The translations under genes were made by a program, and so were the position numbers. DNA of 64,000 nucleotides from Aquatica leii. Its lineage: Eukaryota; Arthropoda; Insecta; Coleoptera; Lampyridae. The stretch spans positions 80,294,520-80,358,519 of the forward strand of contig CM069432.1 in NCBI GenBank assembly GCA_035610365.1, given 5' to 3'. Positions within the stretch are counted from its first letter, which is position 1. Each line of letters opens with the position of its first letter. This document shows positions 13,151 to 24,450 of this stretch, one piece after another. Below the pieces are notes generated by a model, which saw only the letters and a list, made by a program, of their open reading frames with translations, ran no database searches and was not told the origin of the DNA.

Positions 13151-16130
13151 TAGCCCAAATTTAGGGTCTGAGTAGCCGCTTTAAAACGTATCGACATTAA
13201 GAAAAGATAAATGCTAAAATTTACAAATGAAGTTTCTTCAATATTGCAGTATTAAAGAATAATAAAAAATTAATTTGTTAGACAAAATTATAATACGTGA
13301 TAAAATTAACTGTTGTAACGTTTGTTTTGTAAAAAATGGTTTTGAAAAAATTCGTTGATTTCATACTTAATTTATGTTAGAATTAACAATAAATTAATGA
13401 CGTGTTATAGAATTGTTGCACGAATCAATGTTTTTAATAACTTTATTTTCAATTAATTGTAAGATTAATAAAATTTATTACTTGGTATTGTGTGATTAAA
13501 GCAATAATATTTAAAAAAAATTAGTTTAACTATAATCTATTTTTATTATAGGTACTTTTATAATACGTTTGCTTATTGTTACGTATTTATTTACAAAATA
13601 GAAACTAATATCTTAAAATTCAAAATTTTACAAATTTAAAAGAACACAAAGTCAATTGAAATAAGCTTCCATTATGTTTTATTGTTTGTTTAATGTAGTT
13701 TTCCTACGACACTATATGAAAGACGCCAAGTTTACACAATTAAGTAGGCATGAAAGTTGACAATTACCTTCATCTGTCAAAAACCCGTGCGATATTATAA
13801 CGCACAGTTATAATTTAACAGTTTGCTTTTATCAAGTATGTTACTATTTTGTTTATCTGAAATAAGTGCTCAAAAACGTCAAAAAGTTTTTGCAAAATTG
13901 TGACTTATAAACGAGTTTTTAAAATACTTAAGTTACTGTCGTAGGAAAAATACTGTACAAAACTCGCCGGAAAGTGTCTATGTTTGCTCGTGAGATTCTT
14001 ACTCGTACGATATCACTCACTTTTCATGCTCGTTATGTAATATACTATTAGATAATGCTGATAGTTTGATAATTTTGTTTTTTACAGTCTAAATTAAACT
14101 GCTTGTTAAAGTTATTGGCAGTTGTAATGCTTTTGAAATAATTACATAAAGGAATTTTGGTTAAAAAAAATGTTACACAAAAAGTAGCTGTCTTCTAGCT
14201 AGTACCTGTATCTAAATGATTGCGTCGGTTGTAACTGTTTCTTTATAAAAACATAAAAAATTACCTTAAATTTTAAAAAAACTTTTTCATAATTTTTACT
14301 CGTCTTAAACAAAAAATAAAATAGTTTGCATATTTAGTAATGATAAATTATTTAGATAATTTAATATTTTTTTATCACTGAAGAGTGATATCGTTTAACA
14401 GGATTCTGTTAAAAACGCTCTGATAAGAACTAATAAAAGCAAAAAAGAACATCTACTGACACATTACAATAAAACTAGGCGACAAAAATTGCAACGGTAA
14501 AATAGATTTGACGCCAAAACATCTGGCTGCAAATAAAAGTAGTTAAACTTGTAACTAGTCTTCAGTTTAGATAACTTATTTAAAAAAAAAAGTTAACAAA
14601 AAACATTACATTCAAAATTAAATTAACAGGATCATTATTAGCGGTTTCTTTAAATTTGTGTAAATCCTGTATTATGTAATTTACGTATAAAGAGTAAAAA
14701 CAATCCTTTCTATGTATTATTAAATGTACACTTAATTTTTGTATAATTTTTAAGTAACAAAACGACGTCTGTTTTGTAAAATACTTATAAAAAGATGTAT
14801 TAACGTCAAAAATGTCAAACATCTTGCCAGGGCCGCCTTGTGCTATAAGGCAACACGACCACTGCTCACACGTGCTATGTACTTTGGGGCGCCCTTACTT
14901 GAAATTCGGATAAGAGATCTTACATAGTTAATGAATCTTAATACAATATATGAATACTAACAAAACTTATATTATAATTTTTATTAAATACTATAAAATC
15001 AAATTAAAGTTAAAGCTAAAAATAGTAAACAAAAAAAACACAATGCATGGAAACACGAATAACTTTTACGGAAGTCAAATTAAAAAACTAATACGTTTTT
15101 GTGATTATTTTAAATACTACTCTGCTAATGTTTTGGTTGGTTATGTTTTACATTAAATTTATATTACTGATCATCAGTTTTATTTAAAAATAAAAGTTGA
15201 TTAAGATTTAAAACAAGAAATGTTAATTGATTGTTTAATAGTTTTATGTCAATTATATGCTAAAGATCGAGTTTATAAATGTATGACGAGATACGTTTTT
15301 ATAAAATTTCGAATTCAAAACTTATTTTAAAAATAGTTTATTGTAATGCCGTTCAAAAGATAACTTTCAAAGTAATAAAATGCACCGGCTTATTGTATGT
15401 AGTAAAATTAAAGATTTACCTGACTAAAGATTAAAGAATAAATCATTTCACAGTTTAGGTATTTTTAATGAAATTTAATAACTAAATCATTAATTTCTAC
15501 CTTTAATTACTGCGAACGTTTAAACAAAATAATAATTTTAACTTAAAAAAACTCTTGATCGTGTAATACGTAAATTTTAAAACTTATATGAAATGTTTTA
15601 TTTATACACATATTATAGTAACATAATATCAATAAAAGATCCAGTCTATTAAATTAAAAATTGTTATTAACAAAAACTACAAATTATTGATTGCACAAGT
15701 TCGTTTTTATAAAATATTTATATCAAAAATGGACGTTTCTGATTGTGTTATATTATTGAAACAAAAATAAATAGGAATGCTGAAAACGAAGTTCTCATAA
15801 AAATAGTAAACTTTTAGAAATACGTATTTCAAAATACAATCATAAAAATAACCAGTTAGGTGTAGTAAAATCTAAAAATAGAACATTGCACCCAAAAGGA
15901 CAAAGAAAAAAAAACCTTTCTCTTTCTTTCCTTAGTAATATGCAGGTTATATTTGTCAACGTTGCTGGAAGTGAGAACGAGTTGCTTGTATCATATATAT
16001 ACTTTGCCGCCATGAAGTGACTAGGTATCTTATATAAGTACAATAGTTAATTTAAATTTTTTTTGAAAAATTATTTACCCCTCTTTTGAGAAACGTTTAA
16101 TACCGTTTTAGTACATAGCATATATGCTAT
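13151..16130. other. AT-rich DNA with one GC-richer patch
   Basis: Mostly featureless. At about 14822-14910 a clearly GC-richer block (GGGCCGCC and GGGGCGCCC words) interrupts the AT background. It looks like a transposon fragment by composition, but I cannot assign it. The small frames in this stretch show no family signature. Confidence 0.5.
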
Positions 16131-16159
16131 TAAAAAAATTTTAAGATAATTGGAAAACT

Positions 16160-16211
16160 TGGAAGTCAGGTAGCCACTTGTACATAACGGAAGTGACAAC
16201 TTAACACGTAT

Positions 16212-16260
<49 letters not shown>
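16160..16260. repeat. (TA)n tract flanked by a GGAAGTGACAAC motif
   Basis: A GGAAGTGACAAC word near 16189-16201 is followed within about 15 bases by a long TA dinucleotide run (about 16214-16256). The pairing of the same word with a TA run repeats the arrangement at 12754-12882, which suggests two copies of one interspersed repeat. Confidence 0.6.
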
Positions 16261-16264
16261 AAAA

Positions 16265-16575
16265 TTGTCATCGTGGCACCATAATTGGGTATTCATTGTT
16301 ATTGTGGCACCCAAAAATACAAAGAGGCACCCAAGTTTGGGAGCCACAGTACTTTTACATTAAAAATTTTTCTAGAGCTTATCAACACTTTTTAAGCTCG
16401 TACGCAAAAAATTGCTTGGGAGCCATTTTGTCAATTGGTGGTCAGATTTATACAGTTTGGTTCATTCATAATAACACAGAGGGCGTTGTGCGATATACAG
16501 GTGTATATAAATTTGACGTATTGACTATATGGCACCCCGATAATTGTTGTAGATTGTGGCACCATTTTTAGCGGC
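16265..16575. repeat. TGGCACC-motif repeat, copy 1
   Basis: TGGCACC, GGCACCC and GGGAGCCA words occur near 16273, 16303, 16325, 16340, 16420, 16531 and 16557, so they cluster at both ends of a ~300-bp block. A 91-codon frame across it merely reads through the repeat. The block starts directly after the (TA)n tract and is paralleled by 20330-20560. Confidence 0.5.
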
Positions 16576-18639
16576 AACATTGTTGAACAGTGCGATATCG
16601 TAACAAAATAAATGTACTAAAATATAACTTTCGTAACTCATTTTGATTTAATAAAAACTTGATAATGCTTTTTGATATCAGTTATGTTTTTGTTAAATTA
16701 TTTAACTTAAAACACTATACTATTTGATATTTATTAACAAAATAATCAATTAAAATATTTTAGATAGTTTTTATATTGTATGTATCAAAATTATTTCTAA
16801 ATTAAAAAAATATAATTTTACAAAGATTAATTAATATTAAATGTTCAATATTTGTTTTAATTAGTTTTTCCTAAGCAATAATTTATGCTTATTTTAACGT
16901 AGGAACTTTAACTTGTATATTATTATCTATTTTAAGTTTCTTGTAGTTGAAAATTGATTTTTGTAAATAAAATATATTAGCACAAAAACTTATCAAACAA
17001 AAAATAAACAATTTTTGTTGCTTAAAGTATTATAAAGCGTTAAGAAGAGTATTTTTTAAGTAAGTTTAAAGTAGTAAGTAATTGTTTTACTAGTCATTTT
17101 GTTAGATATTTTATGAAATTTTTACTGCACTTAAAAACAACCCTAAATCATAGTACTATCATTTCTATATTTTATAGTTTTTATTTTTTTTCCAATATTT
17201 TTTATTAGTTGTTGATAAACTGAAATGTACGACGTTTGCTTTCAAAAACTTTGAATTGTGATTCATCCGTTCAAACAACTGTTTTTTTTGCTTCTAATTT
17301 GTATTTTCTGCAAGATTGAGTCTAATTGAGTTTCTTTCTGTTTCTGTAGCATACATAAACGTCGCGTCGTTTACTACTTACTTTCTATAACTTAAACTGT
17401 TGTTACGGTAACTGTGGTGCTGTTGCATATAATTAAATAAATTAAAAAATAAATAAAAGATCGTAATATTTAGTACTATAAAAAATTTTTAGGTTTAATA
17501 ATTTTCACTTAGTTTATAGTCGAAATTGTTTAGTTTTTTTCTCTGTTCTTTTCATCTTAAACACAGGTGGCTAGCCAAATTCATAACAATGTCCCTAGAA
17601 CTAGACACTAGCTTAAGTACTTCCAGGTTTTAGAATTCCAGTTCTTTCTTGAAACATCCACTTTTTAATCTTGTTTGCTAATTGTTTCACTGTTATAATA
17701 TTTTTTAGTTGCATGGATATCTGATTAAAGATGCGAGGTTCTATAAATTGTATTGACTTCTGACCCATTTTCTTATTTGGTTTTTGTTATACGGTTTTCC
17801 TTTGCTTTATCATGATTGTGATTTATCTTTTTTTTTTTGTTATTAAATTGGTATATAAGTGTTGTAAACAAAAATGATATTTTGAAAATTTTTAAAATTT
17901 AACATTTTTTTTTCAATGTAAAAAGTAACTTTAAATTTAACAATCAAAATTATATTTTTATTATAAAATGATACTACCATATTGGAAAACCTAACCAAAT
18001 GTATATTATTTACAGTTACATTTGACTTTTCTTGAGCATTCTATAGATTTTTAATGTAAATGAACAAAGATTTTTTATTAAATACTAAAATAGAAAACAT
18101 CAGAGACAAGTTGTAGAAATTTAGAAATTGACAGCCGCATCCTTAAAAGTAGTTACTTCTTTAAAGTTGCTAGACGTAAACATTGTCCACAAAGAAAATT
18201 TGCTACATTATTGATAAATGTAAATACAAATTTAATATTAAAAAAATGTATTTTTAGTTTTGTATTTTTAAACTTTCTGACTTTTACCTTTACTTTTTTC
18301 AGTATTTACCTTGATCCTTTCTGGTAATTTTGTACGTACAAAACATTAGAAAACAAAACCAACACTACATCTAACGTTTCTTATGACAAAGAATTGATGA
18401 AGATTTATATTAAACTTACAATTTTAAAATTATAATTATTTTAATCAAGTACTTAGCAAGATAACCATTGATGAGTATACAAATTAATACACCATAATCT
18501 GCCCTTCTAAAAAGTATTAACCGAAAATTACACTTTTAAGAAACTCAAAACACAGGATTATTTATTAACAGATCAAAAACTTTACTACTAAATTTCGTAA
18601 TTAATTATATTCATGCTTTTGTATTTTTAATTTTGTTTT
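16576..18639. other. AT-rich DNA, nothing recognised
   Basis: No coding, RNA or repeat family recognised in this stretch. Confidence 0.5.
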
Positions 18640-18830
18640 AAGATTTGGCGTGAAACTTGACATTAACAGATAAACCCCCTAGCTCCAGCAAACCCTAACT
18701 CAGAAACTAGTGCCCTAACTCAAAAATTTAAATATGGAAAATAGGTCGAGACACCCCTAATTTGAAGCGTTTTTCAAGTTTCTATGCGACAGTAAAAAGA
18801 AACTAAAATTTACGCAACGGAACCAGGGTC
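18640..18830 (-). repeat. Inverted partial copy of the ~250-bp repeat unit
   Basis: Read on the minus strand, this block matches the body of the tandem units that start about 230 bp to the right. The match includes the pieces CTGTCGCATAGA, GCTTCAAATTAGGGGT, CTCGACC, TTGCTGGAGCTAGGGGG and AATGTCAAGTTT, in the same order as in the array. It therefore faces the array head to head and gives a foldback-like arrangement. Confidence 0.7.
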
Positions 18831-19059
18831 TCTGGAAAAATTTCGTCGACGCAATATTAAAGAATGTCGTTAAATTACGCCATATATCTTCCAAAATGTA
18901 AGGAAACGTTTAGAGCAGAATTTGTATTACTGTATGGAAGTTGGTGGCGCACAATTTGAGCATTTGTTGAACTAATAAAAATTTCTTCTGACGTTGAATT
19001 TTGATGTTTTAAATTTTTCTACACTTTTAAAATTTTTATAAACTTAAAAGCAATCATGC

Positions 19060-20228
19060 ACACACGTAGAGAATCAAGAGACCATTAAAATCAGGGTTAC
19101 TCGACCACCTTACTAAAATTTTTGTTTTTGTTGGGGGTTGTTGGGGCTAGAAGGTTGACCTGACAAAATCAAATTTGACGCCAAAATGTGTCGTTCAAAA
19201 AGTCAAAAGTGGCGTGTTTTAGGATTTTTTCTAAACAACACCCCCACCTTACGTAATCTAGAGGGTTGTTTTTTATGGGGACAAAAAAAATTTATAAAAC
19301 TACTTTTGGCCTTGCTGTCGTATAGAGAATTAAAAGACCTTTTAAATGACAGGTCGTTTGACGCCCTTCTCTTGAATTAGGGGTTGCTAGATCTAGAGGG
19401 ATGATGTGTCAATTTCAAGTTTGATATTTAAAGTTGTCTCCTAAAAATCAAGAATCGACCTGTCTGAGTGTTTTTTTAATAACTTAGTCTCCCCACCTTA
19501 GTTAATCTAGAGGGTTGTTTTTAATAGAGACGAAAAAACATTAGAAAAAACTATTTTCAGCTATGCTGTTGCATAGAGAATTAAAAGACGCTTTAAATGA
19601 GGGGTCATTCGACCTCCTTTCCCTATTCAAATTCTTGAGTTAAGGGTTGCTGGAGCTAGGGGGTTGATGTGTCAATGTCAAGTTTGAAATTTAAAGTTGT
19701 CTTTTAAAAATCAAGAATCGATCTGCCCGAGCGTTTTTTTAAGAACCTAGTTAATCTAAAGGGTTGTTTTTAAAGAAGACGAAAAAGAATTAATTTTTGG
19801 CCATGCTGTCGCATAGAGAATTTAAAGACGCTTTAAATGAAGAGTCATTCGAGTTCCTTTCCTTATTTAAATTTTTGAGTTAGGGGTTGTTGGAGCTACG
19901 GGGTTGATGTGTCAATGTCAAGTTAAATATCTCAAGTTATTTACTAAACATCAAGAATCGACCTGTCAAAGCGTTTGTTAAAAAACTAGTCTCCCCCACT
20001 TTACTTAATCTAGAGGGTTGTTTTTCATAGGAACACAAAAAAATTCAATAAAACCACTTTTTGCCATGCTGTCCTCATAGAGAATTGCAGAAGGTTTTAA
20101 ATGAAGGTTCGATCAACCCCCTTCCCTTATTTAAATTCTTAAGTTAGGGGTTGCTGGCTTCAGAGGGTTGATGTGTCAATGTCAAGTTTGACACTTAAAG
20201 TTGTGTCCCAAAAGTGTCCTAAAGCAGG
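19060..20228 (+). repeat. Tandem array of ~250-bp units (about 4.5 copies)
   Basis: The landmark AGGGTTG recurs at about 19262, 19511, 19760 and 20014, giving a period of about 249-254 bp. A second landmark (GGGGTTGCTGGAGCTAGGGGGTTG and variants) recurs near 19131, 19380, 19645, 19886 and 20146. Units differ by perhaps 10-20%, with small deletions; one near 19740 lacks the CCCCACC segment. The outer units are the most diverged. The frame at 19186-19380 is just part of one unit. Candidates are a satellite-like array or the long internally repeated arm of a foldback transposon. Confidence 0.8.
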
Positions 20229-20329
20229 GATGTTTTTTTTTAAACACCCACTCTATATAAGCAGCATGATAGAAGTGAAATATAATCATATACATACAGT
20301 TTAATTAAAAACGAAATATTTACTAACTG

Positions 20330-20560
20330 GCACCTTTACTATTTAATTTATATGACAACAATGTTGGGTGTCATTTACTATTTTAAACATGTATTTTTAT
20401 ACAAATGGGTGCCATTTGCATCATACAAGTCGATATGCCACAATGACATATATTATCAAAGAATTTATACACCCGGGTGTCTTTTATGCAATAGTCATGG
20501 TGGGTGCCACATAATTCAACACTTACGTATATATATATATATATGCTTCAAATTTCCGGG
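20330..20560. repeat. TGGCACC/GGTGCCA-motif repeat, copy 2
   Basis: TGGCACC near 20330, GGGTGTCA near 20366, GGGTGCCA near 20407 and GGGTGCCAC near 20500 bracket a block that ends in a short TA run (about 20527-20543). The word content and the adjoining TA run match 16205-16575, which supports a shared repeat family with palindromic subterminal motifs. Confidence 0.45.
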
Positions 20561-20596
20561 ACACACGGTATAAGTGTGTGTATAAATCAAGAAATC

Positions 20597-20622
20597 GTCG
20601 TAGGCAGGATTCGAACCTAGGA
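20597..20622 (-). other. tRNA T-arm-like fragment
   Basis: On the minus strand the block contains CCTAGGTTCGAATCCTGCC, a good B box (GGTTCGAATCC) inside a plausible T stem, similar to the 3' part of eukaryotic tRNA-Ser. No D arm or anticodon arm precedes it, so this is not a tRNA gene. It is a tRNA pseudogene scrap or part of a tRNA-derived retroposon. Confidence 0.4.
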
Positions 20623-20769
20623 TTACATATTGAATTTACTTTAAATTATAAATCAAATATCTAATAAACTGTTAATGTTAAATTTTTAGTTGAATCAATT
20701 GTTAGGAAGAATTAACCCTATAAAAAACTGTAAAGATAATTCGAATCAATTACATACGTACAAAATTAT

Positions 20770-21065
20770 ATAAGAAAAACTGTTAAAAATGACGGATACA
20801 ACCACTTCTGGTTTCTTTATCAGATGATAGATCCGAGAGAATATGAAAAACCAGCTCTATACCAAATTTCAAGTTACTAGGACTTCTGGTTCGAGAGTTA
20901 TCGTGGGTGTATGGTTACACACAGACACATACACACAGAAACCAAAAAAAATTTTTTTTTTAAATACATTTTTCTGATTTAGGAGACCTTGAAACGTAAA
21001 ATTAGGCATAAAAAATTTTTTGAATAAAAATTGCGATCGCTATACTTTCCTTATAGGAAAATGAT
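20770..21065 (+). repeat. Unclassified retroposon-like interspersed repeat
   Basis: The block contains ATACCAAATTTCAAG, a CTTCTGGTTCGAGAGTTATCGT stretch, an ACACAGACACATACACACAG run, an A/T homopolymer stretch and finally GCGATCGCTATACTTTCC with a small hairpin. This succession (C/A/G-rich tail after a structured segment) is typical of widely dispersed SINE or LINE 3' regions in invertebrate genomes. I cannot name the family, and there is no reading frame. Confidence 0.4.
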
Positions 21066-22315
21066 TAAGAAAATATTACCCTGTTACCTACGTATTATTT
21101 TCTGTAACACTGAGGCCCAGTTCCGCAAAGCAATATTAAGTACCAATTATTTAAGATATATGTTTACACTAATCTTTTTGGTTTATACCGTATAATATAG
21201 TTAAACACATTATATATATATAGCTTATTTTAATTAAATGTTAATGTCAAAACTTTTATTCTTGTCGGTACTCGAGGATTCATCTAATGATGAAAGGAGA
21301 GTCAATTGAAAAATCCTGCGACTCAGAAGATTTTTAAATCGTAATGACGTATTTAACATATACGATGAAGTTGACTTAGATTAGATTAGATAGAGAGCTA
21401 TTAACAAAAACATTTATAGAACCGTTCTATTTAATACATGACTAGTTAGAGGCACAAAAGTCCATATCAGCACAGTTATGATTACTACTTACTTTACGCT
21501 CTTATGCCACAGGAGCAAGTAGTAAGACATCGGGTTGGATTACATAAATCAAGAGTTTTGCAGATTACAATCTTAAAACTGCAATACATTTATATGCCTA
21601 ATAATACTGACAGAAATAAAGTTATCTTACATTTTTACAACATCCGAAGTTCTCCAAAAGTCATCGGTAACATTTCAATTTAGTCAGTAAGTTGTAGTAA
21701 AGCAAACGGCGAACTGTTTTGTAACCGTAAGCAACCTCAAAATTAGAAACATTCTGTATGTGTTGAATTTGAAACATTATTTACTGGGTCACAATGGCTA
21801 TCTCTGGCAACTTTTTTTGTGCATTATTTTTGTAGATTTAAGCTCAACACATGCTACTTCATTTTTTAAAATGTTTTTGTGTTTTGTTTTAATGTATACG
21901 GTTTTTTCTATTTAGTAGAATTTGCGGTTTATTCAAAGTAAGTGCTTGTGATAGTTCCAAGTTACAAAATTTTAGTTCTAAGAAAGAAGTTTTGACCTGT
22001 TCGTGTGATTCCAGTAACAACACATTTTGAAAATTCACTGGACACGCAATCAAAACTAAATTTTGATTTCATAAGGAGGTAATAAAGAATATATTACTGT
22101 ACCATTCTTTTTTTAAATACAGGAGCATCGTCGTGTTTGTTTGGAAGATGTTCTATTTGTTTCTCAAAGCGAGAAATCAATTTTGTTCTTTTTTCATATG
22201 ATTGAGAAACAAATTATAAATTACTTAACAAAGAAAACATATATAAAAAAAATTAACCAATTTTCAAAATAACAACAATCAAACTGTTTTAAAATAGACA
22301 CATTGACTTAATGAC
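21066..22315. other. AT-rich DNA, nothing recognised
   Basis: No coding domain is visible before the Penelope-like relic begins. The N-terminal part of that element may lie here in unrecognisable form. Confidence 0.45.
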
Positions 22316-22319
22316 ACAT

Positions 22320-23395
22320 AAGAAAACATCTTTTACTTATTTAAGAATAATATTTTCAACTCTTACAAACTGGTTGATAAAATTAAAAACATTACTATTC
22401 CATCTAATTACATTATAGTTTTGTTTGATGTTATATCATTATTTGCTAACATCACAGAAAAGTTTAAAAGTCATACCACAATTGAGTTGTCAGATTTTAC
22501 CGACATCGTTAAATTTCTGTTTGTCTTTAGTTATTACATATTTAAAAATAAACGTTGTTTACATAAATTTGGCACTGCAATAGGTAACCCAACATCCACA
22601 GTGCTAACAAGTTTAATTATGTACGGCTTATTGGATTCTGTACTAAATAAACCTTTATGTTGTATAAATGATGTCATCCCATGCATTCCTATAAATGAAG
22701 TTTTAAATATTTTAAATCTTTTCAACAGTTTTTTTTTAATACTTGTTGCCGTTTTTAGACATCAGGTTAAGTAAGCATGAGGATTCTGTAATACCAGATT
22801 TGTTTACTAAACCTATAATATCTAACCGTACTATTAACTACCTCTCTAAACATGTTCATCACTAAATTATTAAAACTTTTAAAAATAAAATCATATTATT
22901 AAGTAGTGTTCAATTTTATATTAACAATTTTAACATTCTAAAAAACATGCTTACAATCAAGCTAATTCATTATGTAAATATACTAAAACCAATAATGCCT
23001 CTGGTCTCACTAAGAACCTCATTCCAATTTTAAAAACACCTGACCTTAAAATAGCGACATATAATAACAGTATTAGATTAAAGACCAGGACAAGTTATTT
23101 GACGAACATAACGGTATAAATAAAATTGATTGTATTAATGGCAATAAATACTATATTGGGCAAACAAAACAAAAAACTGTCAAGAATCGCCAATATGATT
23201 GTAAAAACAAAAAAAAACAGTTTTTGTTCTCCACTATTTTAATATGGATCACAATTTTGATTTTAGTAATCCTGCGATACTAGATGTTGAAACAAAATTT
23301 AATAAAATATTAATTGAAGAGATAATATTTAATGCAAAACATAAAAACAATGTGAATTGTAACACTGATACTAACAACCTTAGTGTATAATAATG
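22320..23395 (+). pseudogene. Penelope-like retroelement: RT plus GIY-YIG relic
   Basis: Penelope-like elements encode a reverse transcriptase followed by a GIY-YIG endonuclease. Here a frame open from about 22320 reads PSNYIIVLFDVISLFANI (the FDVVSLFTNI RT block) and then GTAIGNPTSTVLTSLIM (the G.PMGSP block). At the YVDD position it reads CIND, so the first catalytic Asp has become Asn. After a frameshift near 22760-22780 come TKPIISNRTINYLSKHVHH, several stops, GINKIDCI (from 23113) and KYYIGQT (YIG intact at 23152-23160; the GIY motif has become GIN), a downstream Arg, and finally an HHFNMDHNFDFSNPAILD block. Several stops and frameshifts make it inactive. An RT related to telomerase would lack the GIY-YIG tail, so the family call is firm. 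Confidence 0.85.
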
Positions 23396-23727
23396 TAATC
23401 ACTAAATTTCCTGAACTGGTTATGCATTGAGTTATTTATTTAGTGCTAAGAATTTTACATCATGCGACCTCAATTTGTAATGTTAGTGTCATAGTTTAGT
23501 TTATGTAATTGTTTTAATTTATTATGTAGTTTACGTTAAGTGTTTTTTTCGTTATTTATTACTTTTTATTTAATGGCGTTTGTGGACCACTCTACTTGTT
23601 TCTTGTTTTCCGTAAGTAATTGCCCAAGAGCTATTAAGTAGTGTTTTTAAAAGTTACGATAGTTTAATATTTTACCTAATTGTCACTGCTTTTAACTTAT
23701 GTTTTTTTTCTTAATAAATTTAGTTAG

Positions 23728-23760
23728 CCTGATGAAGTGGACACTCGAGATCCACAAAAG
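23728..23760 (+). ncRNA. Hammerhead-like motif at the 3' side of the Penelope-like relic
   Basis: CTGATGA (23729-23735) is followed by a 5-bp stem, GTGGA (23737-23741) with TCCAC (23751-23755), and then AAAAG. Penelope-like elements are known to carry hammerhead ribozymes with core CUGAUGA, stem II, GAAA. Here the GAAA box is not exact and stems I and III were not established, so any ribozyme is probably dead. A chance match is possible. Confidence 0.25.
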
Positions 23761-24099
23761 ATCGCCTTAAGAAAACACATGAAGTAGTACATACTACAAC
23801 TTATCATGTATTGATGCATTTTTTGCAAGCATGTATTTATTTTTCCTCAAAAAGAAAACACGTGTATACAAATTTATTATACTAAATGCGAATAATTTAG
23901 ATTTTATCTGCTACTATTAAACACCTATAATTTATATTTGTTCCAGTTTTTTTATGATTATTATTATTGTTACGTATTTATTTATTAAAAACTAATTTAT
24001 TTAAACGATTAAAAATTATGTTTACTTATTCTAGAAATATGTACACTTTTAAATTAACCGAACTAATTAGATCTAATAATATTTAATGAAAACACTTAC

Positions 24100-24305
24100 A
24101 CGAATTTATGTATAACCGTTGTATAACACTATCACTTAAGATAAGATAACGTCCTCGGATTTCACACTTGTTTGTTTACACTATAAGTTACGTTCACTCG
24201 ATTCGGTGTACACTGTTATTTATTTAAAACTTCGCACGTGCTAATCACTTATTTATCTTCACTTGAATAATCTACTTAATACTGCATGCATTCGCTTTAC
24301 GGCAA
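24100..24305 (-). other. Candidate non-coding first exon with GTAAGT donor
   Basis: Transcription from the TATA box at 24331-24340 on the minus strand would start near 24300-24310. The following ~200 bases are rich in AAGTGA-type words (AAGTGAAGATAAATAAGTG, GAGTGAACG, AAGTGTGAAA), reminiscent of insect heat-shock leaders. They lead to a strong splice donor, CGT|GTAAGTG, whose GT sits at 24098-24099. No coding ATG frame follows within several kilobases. If this is a real exon, the coding part lies beyond a long intron to the left, or was lost. This is inference from signals only. Confidence 0.3.
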
Positions 24306-24324
24306 TAATTCCTACGATCTGTCT

Positions 24325-24450
24325 CGTCGCTATATATAGACATACGGAAATCCTTCTCGAGCGTTCCCTACTTTTCGCTATATCTTCTAGAAAATAGATA
24401 ACAGCTTCTAGAAGGCTCTTGCATTTGCAAGTAATTTCTCGAACGTTTCA
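24325..24450 (-). promoter_or_regulatory. Heat-shock-type promoter: HSE cluster plus TATA box
   Basis: Heat-shock factor binds alternating nGAAn/nTTCn units. Four such blocks lie within 100 bp: TTTCTCGAACGTTTC (24435-24449), TTCTAGAA (24406-24413), TTCTAGAA (24385-24392) and TTCTCGAGCGTTCC (24354-24367). A TATA box, CTATATATAGCG on the minus strand (24331-24340), follows the last block by about 15 bases. The order and spacing (HSEs, TATA, then leader) match insect hsp70/hsp90-class promoters on the minus strand. No heat-shock coding sequence is seen in the window. A retroelement LTR with stress-responsive elements is the main alternative. Confidence 0.5.

Noticed and set aside
16296-16571. 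91-codon frame
   Set aside because: It is read through a TGGCACC repeat block; the text shows no domain.
19186-19380. 64-codon frame
   Set aside because: It lies within one unit of the 250-bp tandem array and is not conserved in the other units.
20597-20622. A complete tRNA gene
   Set aside because: Only the T-arm and part of the acceptor stem are present. The upstream sequence does not form D or anticodon arms.
22534-22725. Minus-strand frame
   Set aside because: It is antisense to the Penelope-like reverse transcriptase.
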